Assembly: GCA_002224055.1 (NCBI GenBank) | Contig: AZLU01000064.1 | Location: 151,881 to 202,951, forward strand | Origin: Pezizomycotina sp. ARF18 | Taxonomy: Eukaryota; Ascomycota | Reading direction: 5' to 3' | DNA length: 51,071 bases | Shown: in pieces, positions 22,534 to 32,201 of the stretch | Layout of the letters: the number at the start of each line of letters is the position of its first letter | Position numbering within the stretch: position 1 is the stretch's first letter | Program-made: the position numbers and the translations under genes | Notes under the pieces: generated by a model | The model's database searches: none | What the model was told of the DNA's origin: nothing | What the model saw: only the letters and a program-made list of their open reading frames with translations

Positions 22534-23517
22534 ATTCTTTCCATGTTATAAAGCGATATTATTATACCCATTCCGCTTTTCCTTTCTTGATCTATTTTCT
22601 TGCTCGTTCCAATTAGTTTTCATTTCGCCTACTTCTAATTAAACATCCCTAGACCAGTCCTTCTCCTCTACTTTGAATATCCACCTCCTAGATCTTTTAA
22701 ACTATTCTTCACTTACCCTCTATTCCATTTTAACCTCGCCGAAATTTCTCCCCTTCCTGCCTTTTCTTCGTTTTCTTATATTCAAGTTCCAATTGGTTGT
22801 GCTTCCTGTGCCAAGTCATTGATTATATTTTCAGCTCCAACCGCCTACCAATAAGAACTAGGCGGGGGTATTTCGTTCTCGGGGAATCAGTGCGCAATTT
22901 TTGTCGGCCGTATCAACACATTGAACATCTTGTCAGGCTTCATCTCCGGTACGTGATCGTCTTGAAAGGATTATTATATATATATATATATATATAGGGA
23001 CCTTTATATTAGGCCCTGTCGTCATCAACACGTTAATCAAACGTCAGCCAGACATCTGCGTGCTGCGTGTGGAGAGATACTTAGGCATGTTATGGCTCGT
23101 GCGTTGCTCAGAAGAAGCTCACGTCCTTGACTTCTGGTAAGTACTGTAGAGCAATGAGTGTTGGCGTATAAAGCTTGTTCGCCATGCAAATAACCGCGAT
23201 GTCACTGCATCTGGCCAAAACCTTAGGTTTTGAGCCGTCAACAAAGAACTTCACTATTCTTCCTGCTATTAGTATTATAGCAGTCACAGCTAGCTATATT
23301 CTCATGTATTTAAGGCAGACGTGCCTACAACTTGTATATTTTAGTCCTCATGCTCAATAAAATCCTTTTGCTCACATATATGATTTGGAAGGTTTGAACC
23401 TACAATGAGTGGGAGTTAGTTAACCTTGCCAAGATATATCTGAAGAAATAATGGGGTTGTTAAGAGCTCCCCCTCCCCCTAAAATTTTTTAATACAAAAT
23501 ATTAAGCCAGTGCGTCT
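22534..23517. other. intergenic, AT- and pyrimidine-rich
   Basis: No supported gene. A pyrimidine-rich stretch covers about 22570-22790 and a (TA)n microsatellite lies at 22976-22996. Short open frames here show no motifs. Confidence 0.55.
22976..22996. repeat. (TA)n microsatellite
   Basis: About ten TA units in a row, between the Crinkler/RHS relic and the CipC-like gene. Confidence 0.9.
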
Positions 23518-23640
23518 ATGGCAGCGTTGCTATTACTTACTAGTCGTGCGGCTCAGGCTGCTCAGGCTGCTCAAGTTGTTTCGATGACAGCGCTGCTATT
23601 GTTGTTGCTCCAACCGGGCGGACTGGCAGCTGCGAATTGA
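23518..23640 (+). CDS. 40-residue leucine/alanine-rich ORF built from an internal repeat
   Basis: The ATG at 23518 opens MAALLLLTSRAAQAAQAAQ, continuing through VVSMTALLLLLLQPGGLAAA to a TGA at 23638-23640. Two halves resemble each other: ATGGCAGCGTTGCTATT at the start and ATGACAGCGCTGCTATT 75 bases later. Between them lies a small GCTCAGGCT tandem. The sequence could be a short signal-like peptide or just a repeat that happens to be open. I know of no family, and codon evidence is too short to decide. Treat as a possible small ORF only. Confidence 0.25.
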   Translation: MAALLLLTSRAAQAAQAAQVVSMTALLLLLLQPGGLAAAN

Positions 23641-23904
23641 GGTCTTAAAATTATGGTGAGTTTTGTCATGTCATGCGCATGCACACTGGTTGTAGGAAGT
23701 TCGTCAGCTAATTACTTAATCATCGCCAAACCCGGGCATATGTTGTTGAGAATACACTGTTCTCTTGTTCTCGTATAGCGTTGGATTATCTAGGTTACAA
23801 GGTGAATGCTAAATATAACTAATGTATATTCCCTCTTCCTTGAAAAGCTTTCCATAACCGTGACAATTCAGCGCCCCCTCGTATCACCCTATCAAAAGTA
23901 AATT

Positions 23905-24506
23905 TTACCAGCCTCCTCCGCGCTCCTCGTGATGCTTCTTGTGATGCTCGTGAGCTTCGTACTCCGGCCTCCACTCCTCCCGACCACCGTAGCGGTCGTT
24001 GTACATTTCATCCGCCTTAGCCCTGGCCTGGCGCTTAGCGGAGTCGATCTCGTGCTCCTCCCACTTGTCGCGGCCCTGGTCTCGACGAGCTTGTCGACCT
24101 CGGCACCGGCCAGACCGGCAAGGAGCTCCTTGGCGAAGGCGTGGCTGACGGGCTTGCCCTCCTCGCGCTGCTTCTTCTCCCACTCGTACATGCCACCGAA
24201 GGCGCAGCACCGGCGAGGAGCTCGTGGCCTTGGAAGCCTTTGTGAAACAATCATGTCAATTATCGGTTTTTTTTATGGATCGGAAAGGAAAAAAAAAAAA
24301 AAAAAAAAAAAAAATTGCAATGCAGAGTGTTGTTTACCTTGTGCTTCTCGACTCCTCACCGTGGTAGTTCTCGTAGTCGTCTTTGGCGTCACCTACATGT
24401 CGAACATCACGCAGGTTAGCTACCTATACCATTGACTGATTACGCCGGAGACCTCGCTAGCTAGCTTAGTAGCAGTTTAGCTAGTTTACTTACCGAAACC
24501 GAACAT
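23905..24506 (-). CDS. CipC-like antibiotic/stress-response protein
   Basis: CipC proteins are small soluble fungal proteins of unknown reaction, first noted in Aspergillus nidulans exposed to concanamycin. Exon 1 is only 13 nt (24506-24494, MFGF plus one base). Exon 2 (24392-24338) gives GDAKDDYENYHGEE and, after one lost base, EKHK. Exon 3 (24237-23905) gives HELLAGAA, then GGMYEWEKKQREEGKPVSHA, FAKELLAGLAGAEVDKLVET, KWEEHEIDSAKRQARAKADE, and a histidine-rich tail ending ERGGGW with stop TAA. The GKPVSHAFAKELLAG.AGAEVDKL block is diagnostic of the family. Both introns have GT-AG ends. Three one-base losses shift the frame inside exons 2 and 3. Length (about 130 residues) is normal. Its GC-rich coding DNA contrasts with the flanking RIP-like blocks, so the gene looks intact and under selection. 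Confidence 0.88.
24238..24337 (-). other. CipC-like gene intron 2
   Basis: Donor GTAAAC at 24337-24332 and acceptor AAAG at 24238. It carries a T run of about 26 bases on the coding strand (an A run at 24288-24314 of the plus strand), an unusual load for a 100-nt intron. Confidence 0.75.
24393..24493 (-). other. CipC-like gene intron 1
   Basis: Donor GTAAGT directly after the 13-nt first exon, branch-like CTAAC near 24412, acceptor TAG at 24395-24393. It is 101 nt. Confidence 0.75.
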
Positions 24507-24643
24507 TTTGATTGCTTCTAGTTCAATTAAGAGTTAAAACTAATAAGAATGATGGTTGTATTCTGATGAAGCCTTGAGGATTGACGCTTTGAATGTTGAT
24601 AGATCTAGGATAGAAAAGAGATAGCGAAAGGGGTTCTTCAGAG

Positions 24644-24653
24644 CTTTAAATAG
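24644..24653 (-). promoter_or_regulatory. TATA-like box upstream of the CipC-like gene
   Basis: The minus strand reads CTATTTAAAG here, about 140 bases before the start codon at 24506. Position and sequence suit a core promoter, but this is only a motif match. Confidence 0.4.
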
Positions 24654-25099
24654 AAAAGGAGACTGGTGAGGGTAGCTGAGAGCTTGCGTGGTTGGAAATG
24701 GGGCGTAGGTGGGGTAGTGAAGCTTCAGCTGCACGGATGGGTATGGTTAAGCTCGGGAGAGAGGCCGAATTCAATCCTATTAGCTAATTCTAATGGACTT
24801 CCGAGCTTTACGCACGTGCAAAAAGCTATATACAGCTAGATTTAGTAACAAAACCCGGGTTACCAGAATTGAGTAGAATAGATTTTAAAAGGTAATCCGA
24901 TGCTTGCCATCAAGGCTGAACATGACGGTATGGTGATGACGATATTTTGTTCATGGCCCCGCGGAGCCGAGTAGTTATATCGGTGATGGCTATTAAGAGT
25001 TCTCGGGCTAAAAAACGGACTCGCCGCCAGGGCCTACGCAATCTTGCACTGAGAACTGACCCAATTGGATTAATTGAGTATTTCCTCCAGCTCCTTCAG

Positions 25100-25870
25100 C
25101 GTTGTGATTTAACGATGCTTCAAACCTGGCCATCACCGTAGTGGATCGCCAAGACGAACTTCGGCTCTCCCAGGTTTAACTTAGCATCTCTTGCGAAGTT
25201 ATCCCCGATAGAGGCCATATCATTCATTTCAATCTTCAACTGCTCCAATACCACCTCGGTCTTCGAGACATCGAGGTTATCGTTCGTGATGAGCTAGTAC
25301 ACCTAGTCAGAAATTAATGCCAAGTTTCTGGGGCATCCAGAGCTGCGAGTCTTCCAGCCTTCCAACGATTGAGATTGCAACCTTCTTCCCTACACTCTTC
25401 AGGAACCCTCCAGGTTTCAGTGTCAGGGACCCTTTCAAGCGATACTCTGTAAACATCAAGGAAAGCGGTCTAACGTATCGGGGAGCCAGGTGTCGCGTGC
25501 GCCTCTAGGAGCGCCGAGAACCGCTTTTTTCGCCACTCATCTGAGGATTCGCCGTCGACGAAGGTTCCGGTCGTCTTCTGGTAGCGCGGAGTTTTGTCTA
25601 CGGCCCGGATAAATCCTCTAGTGCGATAACGCGCTGGAAGACGACGAGTGATGGGGCACCGGAGGCCTTGCGGAAGTCGTAGACTGTCGTCGAGGTTGAA
25701 TACCGAACCACTGCAGCTGCAGTAAAGGGAAGCCTTTAAATAAAAAAGAAATCGTCGTCGTACACGATATGCAATATATTTCCAAACGGACCGGATCTTC
25801 CATTCAGGATAATTTCCAAGGCTCTTGGAAGCGGTCTGTGCCCTCTCGGATCTGCCTCCCGAGCTTAGCG
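25100..25870 (-). pseudogene. decayed coding relic, family not identified
   Basis: Minus-strand segments in shifting frames look protein-like: VYDFRKASGAPSLVVFQRVI (about 25690), EYRLKGSLTLKPGGFLKSVG followed by KKVAISIVGRLEDSQLWMPQ (about 25450-25330), and TEVVLEQLKIEMNDMASIGD then NFARDAKLNLGEPKFVLAIH (about 25260-25140). They lie in the same order and orientation and are separated by stops and shifts. I do not recognise the family. The intervals have fewer stops than the neighbouring blocks, so this was probably one gene of 250 codons or more. Whether it is dead or merely misread cannot be settled from this sequence. Confidence 0.4.
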
Positions 25871-26021
25871 CCAAGCAGCCAAGATCGAGACTTCAACTTG
25901 ACGATACTCCTGCTGGCGCGGTCGATAAAGCTACGAGCACGGTTATATAGACGAGTTCTATCTAGCTTTGGAAAAAAAAAAAAAAAAACGGCGGGGGTGG
26001 AAGGGATAAGAAAAGAAAGCA

Positions 26022-26069
26022 AAAAGAAATAATCGATTTCAACCTTGTGAAATCGATTACTTTTTTTCT
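26022..26069. repeat. hairpin with perfect 12-bp arms
   Basis: Arms TAATCGATTTCA (26030-26041) and TGAAATCGATTA (26048-26059) flank a 6-base loop, ACCTTG. Outside the arms an A-rich stretch faces a T run, so pairing can extend to about 18-20 bp with one bulge. It lies between the decayed coding relic and RIP-like block 2. It could be a terminator-like structure or the remains of a small inverted-repeat element. Confidence 0.7.
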
Positions 26070-26299
26070 GATATTTGCTTGACAACAGTCGGAATCGAAC
26101 GCGGGATTATTTGTACTTTGGAGAACACAGTACGCAACGTTCCACCGCAAGGGCTCGTACGGTTAATTGGCTGAAGGTACAAGGTCAAATTTTCCATATA
26201 GCCCCTCCCACGTTTCCAAGGTCCCTGATGGGTTAAAGTCATGTGATCGGGGAAGTTGGGAAACTATAGACAAAAGATAGATCTTCCTGTACGGGAGGA

Positions 26300-29200
26300 C
26301 TTGTAGCGGATGTCTTATTGATATTGAGCACTCGGCTATGGACAGAAGGGCTTCTCGACAGCGTCCTGCCCTCTTTGCGCCAAAAAAAGAAGAAGGTAAA
26401 ACTACTACAGATTCTGATGTATTAAAGCTCTACTTACTTCGTAACAAAATCGTCATACGCTGTTTCGCGTATTTATACTCCGACGTAAGAGCAGACATAC
26501 GATTACGTACAGTGTAGTCCGTACTTCAATTACATGCAGATTTACACGATCAACGCACTTACAATTTTGGTGGGGAATGTTATATTGAGAATTTCGTACA
26601 AGAGATAGGATGAACATAAATACCTAAAGGATTAGTAACAAGTAATAAGTTGAAATTCCTGAGAGATAGAGATTTATTACAAGCCATATCAAACATTATT
26701 CACTTTGCTGTTGAAATCTAGATCCCCCATCTTCCTTTGTAATTACCTTGTATTCGTTTCCTCACGTGCAGGGTCGTACTTCTACGCTCGGCGCAAACTA
26801 TGAGAGTGTTGCATATTCCTGTCGCTTGTAAGGTGGAATATTTCGCACTAATTCAAGAAATTTATGGGCCTTCGCGTTGCGGTGGCCTGTGAATTCCCGA
26901 GGACTGATGGAGAGATAGCTGAATGATGTATATAGCAACACATTTTTGACCCTACGTGCCTGGAGAACTCTTATCGTTCCAATATGTGGAGTCGCCTTTA
27001 TCACCAGATCAACCTGTGCATGAGAACGATTCGATGATCTTGGACTTAGGTCCTTTTAGGCTTAAGATTGAGGTGGCTCATAACACGGTACGGAATATTC
27101 CTCCGGAAGGGACTAAATATCAATGGTTGTGAGCTCCGGTTGCGATTCAGGATTACATGTTCTATACCTACGAAGTGGAGCAAGTTGTATCGTGTCTGCG
27201 AGCCCAATGGACAGCTCGTAGCATTTATATTGTGTCAACGTGTGACTCTTTTAATAGCTGTACGAAACATAAAACGTTATAAATATTCACTCGGTCTGTC
27301 CTTAGCTTTCTACTCCCTGAAGGGCTTCTATCATGGAATCCTCCGACTGACATAGCTTTCCCCGCTTTTTCTAGATTTGAGTTGTATATAAGTGATTTAG
27401 ACATCTGGGATTTATGATTGAGGAATTGTTTGAAGAGTAATTCTGCTGGCACGCGTGTATGCGCATTGTTGCGATCTTTATTTGATATCGGGAGGTCGTC
27501 CACAAGCGTTTAGCTAGACCCTTCTGTAAAATTCTAGATAAAGATTGCACCTTATATTACCGCACCCCTGCTCTCTTGTTCTTTTCTACGTTCGATTTGC
27601 TAGCAATGGTATGGATAGACTGCTCTAGTTGCGAGATGTGCCTTAGGTCCCGATGTTTGACATACCTACTAAGCTCTGACTATCCTGTTTGAATTGCTTT
27701 TTAATTATAGTGTGAGCGCTGATCGGGAGACTAGGTGAAGTTACGTCTGATACAACCTGAAAACGAGGACACTAGTCTTTACGACTTTATGAGTTTTCTC
27801 TTCGAGACTGAGAGACATTTTAAAATTATTAGTGAAATCATTTGCGTATCATTGTAGAATTTTTTGTGGTGTATTGGTTCCATCAGCCTTTACAACGCTT
27901 GGGACAGTAAAGGGCTATACAATCACCGAAATGAAGTCTGAAAGGACCTTCTCGTCTTTTGAGGATTTTATTTTTATTTAGGTCATGCATTAAGTGAAAT
28001 CACTGTGCACTTATAATCACTGATCTTTATCTAACAGCTCGTCTGGGTGTTTACTTTTACCTGCATCTACCTTTCGTAATATACGGTAGTAGTCCTAACG
28101 AATTTTAGTGGCTTCTCTTAAGCTTAATAGCGTTTTCCATAATGCATTAACCGTAGTCGATAAGTATCGTACTTTCCTTGGATACTGCTCATCGAATGGG
28201 ATGAAAAATTGTCGTATATTACGCGCGCCATACCGAATCAAATAATATTGGGACAAAGGGATCAGGATTCGTGAGGATAACAATTATTGAGGGAAAATGA
28301 TGTGCCCTATAACCGCCAATGTATCACTCGTGTCACAAGAATCCAGGTAGCCATGTATCCTGCGGTCGGGATATATTGGAGACCTAGATAAAAGTTACGC
28401 ATCTATGGAAGGCAAAGCGAGGGCATGGTTGCTCGTTGGTGGTATGATCAGGGGATGCAAATCGACATCTCTAGTGGACATCGAGAAACAGCTGGTGTGC
28501 CAAGCAGTGAGAGCTCTAGAAGTTAAGCCATCTATCGGTCCTGTATCCGCTTGCGTTGAGAAGGAACATGTGGATCTTAAATTGGTTTTCTAGTGGATTT
28601 CCAGTCCGAAATAGTATGGGATAGCTAGAGCTAGGGAGTGGTGCCTTTCTAATGCTGTTCCGATGCTCTTTGCGCGTGTTCTTGATTGTTTCCGATCATA
28701 TTCCCTGATGATAATGCATCCTAATTTCGCTACCTTTTATGACCAGGACCTAAGTCGTGAATTCATGTAATCACATTACATTACGTGCTAGCGCTAGATC
28801 GCTGGTAGCTTTGTACGAAAGCGACTATACGTTAGTCGGAAGGCAACAAATCGGAAGAATACGTATACTAGTCGAGGTACTTTCTCCTCTTGCTATGGAA
28901 GCAACCCTCGATTTTCCGAGTAACTGAATATGAGGCGTTGGCAGTAGAAAACAATTCACAGCTAGAGTCTTGATAGCTCTGTTAAATTAAGTTTACTATA
29001 TATTGAGTGCTACGATCTCGTCTGCCCTGTGGTAAAGAAGTCCTGATATCGTACTCGTGGACCGGAATCCAACGCTCAAGACTGTTAATATCCCTTGAAG
29101 TTTCGTGGATTCGCACTCCAAACGATTATCCATTAAGCTTCTTCTATCAAACTCAACATAAAACTACTGAATATCGGGACATCGGCCACATTCTCGAAAC

Positions 29201-31900
29201 AATATCACCTCAAGGCCGATTCAAACAATCTTTCAAGGCTATGACGCCTCTAGCTTCGAGTCCTTACGGTATTTCGGTTAGAGAAGAGGCATACGCATTC
29301 GTCGTAATGATCGTTTGATAGCTTAGCCTGATTTCCTGACTTGATTTACACGTACTCTGCCTTGCTAAGTTCCCTAAAATTTTGCACCATTATACGGCCT
29401 GCAGATAAAGCCCTGCTCGGCGAGATAGTAATGTAGTACTATATGAAGAACCTACGGGAAGAATAATAAATCGCTGAAGTCCGCAATGCTATAGCGTTTA
29501 TGAGGGGAAGCTGTCGCCGTACGGTTCGAAATTAGCTAACTAGGCTAGCGGCATCAAAGACGATGCTCGCGGCGCGAAATAATCTATGGTAGCGGCACAA
29601 ACACGCAAGGCGTTGAAGTCGCAAAGTACTTCTCCTTATCGTGCTATTTCTGCTCATGGCTTTGGGCTATGAAATAGGTGCCTCAAAACCCTCTGCATGC
29701 GTCCTTGCTATAGCGGCCTGGTCAATGTGCGGCTGTATGAGCAGTGACATTGCCACATATTCAATCTAGTTGCAACGTAAGATATCAATTTTGAATAGCT
29801 CCTACGGTTGAAACTACTAATATGTGTCCACAAGAGTTCCCTCATGGAGAATACTGCCAACGAAATAGTTACCAAACCCAAAGAAAAAGACGATTCCGCT
29901 GTGAATGATTGTATCATATACTGCGCCGCGGGCTGCAGTTGCTACATAAATTACCTTCAGGAAAGTTGTGCATATATGGCGGAGAACCAATCCAGGGAAT
30001 AGTGATAGTTACAACTAGCCTTGGTTACCGGTACGTTCTACAACCGAGTAACAAGACTCTATCTAGCGGCACCAGTCTAATACTGCTGCCAGTGAAACAA
30101 ATTTCGAAAAGCCTTCCCATCAAATAAAAGGAGGATATTCATTAGTTGTACTGGGAGGTTGTTGGAGATGTCATTCTTATCGGATCATCGGTTATTCGGG
30201 CCGAAGGCCTAATATTTCCTCTTGACTTCCTTTGCTATGGAAGCTTGACGCGCAACAACTAGCCAATGATCCTATCTTGGATTATGACGTTGTGACGCCG
30301 TGGTATTAAGCTACCAACCACAATCGTGCAGATAACGGGATATGCCTATTGTGTTCGACTGTGATTACGGTGGGGCATCGTCGTCGTTTAGCCTTTATGA
30401 TCCGGGATTTCGGAAACGACAGTAGTTACTCATCTTAACCTCTTACTACGTGAAGTGATCCGCTATGTATTGCTCCCGAGTGAGGACGTTCCTGTCATGC
30501 GGGTTTTTTTCCATCCGCAATTGTATACTGAAGGGCATTCCAGCGAGATACCGCCATTTATTTTCGATATCGGAAACTCGGCGACGTATAGCCTTCTTTA
30601 TAGTGTGGAACAAGCGGCGGCTTGTATTTGAGGCCTTTTTATTCCTGTCAGACATTTGAAAATGGTGTTGGGATAAAACATTCAATATCAATAAAACAAA
30701 TCAATCAAGGAACGGGAACACTTAAAATAGGCCATCGTTACGTTATAAAGTGTGTATTGTTATTAGAGATGTTTAGTTTGATTATGTCACGTAGGATTAC
30801 CCGACTCGTGAGCATGTCATAGTGTATACCGGTGTTTGAAGAAGTGTTTTACTGCAGTTGTCGATTTATAACGGCCCTAGAAGACAAGGGTTCGCTGGTC
30901 GATGAATTTCGTAAATCGCATATACTCCGACCTCCTCATCATTCAGATAGCACAATATCTTGGAGAGCTTCTACGTCCAACGGCCTCATCCCATGTTCAC
31001 CCCGCCTCTGGCCGTTAAATATGTTCGTTGATGGCATCGCAGAGCAGATATAGTAGTACATCGATATTACTTACTGATTTACCATCGGAAATTGTCATAG
31101 TCGCTTCATAGGCGTTCCAAGGAAGTATACCCCGTAATGGGAATCGATTGTAATCCTCGTAATCTATGGCTTGTAGCACTGTTGATTACGTTTTACTAAT
31201 CTTATGAAGGGACGTCTGCGAACCGAGTGTACTGGTTAAATTATGGCTTGCTCGTGTCGACGTTTACTAGAATCGGATTATGTGATAGATATTCCTCTTA
31301 CTCTTTCCCTCTATGTAATCAAAATTGTTTTATACATCGATCCTCGCACGGTGATGGATAAGTATGTAGAAGGCATGGTGTACATACGCCCAAGAACTTT
31401 CTCGTAGGCTAGAAATATGGTTATAATCATTATATTTTCGCGGCTGGGTGGTGTTTGCCTCGATTGTACGTCCCGAATCCTTTCTCGAGTATCCGTTGAT
31501 CTTAAAGCACTGTTGGTGTAAGGTATCGAGTGCGTCATCAACAAACCCGCTCTAGAGATATGAAGCGGACGAAAAGGATCACTGTAACTGGAGATTTAAT
31601 CTGTTTATGAATCGATGCTCATCTGGGATTACGAACGATATTTATGTTGGTTCGCCATGCTGTCTGAGTATCGACTCTCTCCCCGATGTCGTTTCACGAT
31701 AAGGATATAGACCTACGATCAATGTTGATTCATATATTCTCCTTATATTATAGGTTTCTACAGTTTAACCGTTAAATAAACCCGTGTTCTTTTTTGTTTA
31801 TATTACGGATGGCGCTTGAAGCTCCATTTTTTGTAGAATATTGATGTAATGATTGCTTCAGAATAGTTGTTTGGTAGTTGTTCGAAAACAATTGTGGTGA
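26300..31900. repeat. RIP-like degraded block 2
   Basis: This is a second 5.6-kb block with the same character as block 1: stops in every frame, short open frames without motifs, many TpA and CpG steps, few CpA and TpG. In 28801-28860 I count 5 TpA to 3 ApT and 4 CpA+TpG to 8 ApC+GpT. The right end passes into AT-rich DNA with a short TA repeat near 31928-31942 before the Ctf18 3' region. No transposase, reverse transcriptase or terminal repeat could be recognised. Confidence 0.5.
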
Positions 31901-32201
31901 GTTATTAGTATTATTTTGCAGTAGCAATATATATATATATATACACGATAGTGCATACTAGGGAAAATTCGCATTTATATAATAAATATATTTATGAATA
32001 ATAATATTAGCAGAACACGATGCAGAGACTAAGCTTATGCCCGATTATTTAATGAAAAATATGCAAAAGCAGACGCAGAGGCAGTTAAAAAACACGTAGT
32101 AAAAAAAACCAAAGAACGCCATCAAGCTAAGCTTCTAATCCTGTCTCCGATGCACTTAAACACAAACATCCTTCTACCACCACCCCCTTACAAAACCATT
32201 C

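Noticed and set aside
26080-26165. tRNA-like sequence on the minus strand (B-box-like GTTCGATTC at about 26092-26100 and a GTACT/AGTAC stem upstream)
   Set aside because: The T stem does not pair, the acceptor ends do not match and the possible anticodon loop is 11 bases. At best a decayed tRNA-derived scrap.
29007-29318. 103-codon plus-strand frame within RIP-like block 2
   Set aside because: The longest open frame in the block, but with no recognisable domain; one such frame is expected by chance in 5.6 kb.
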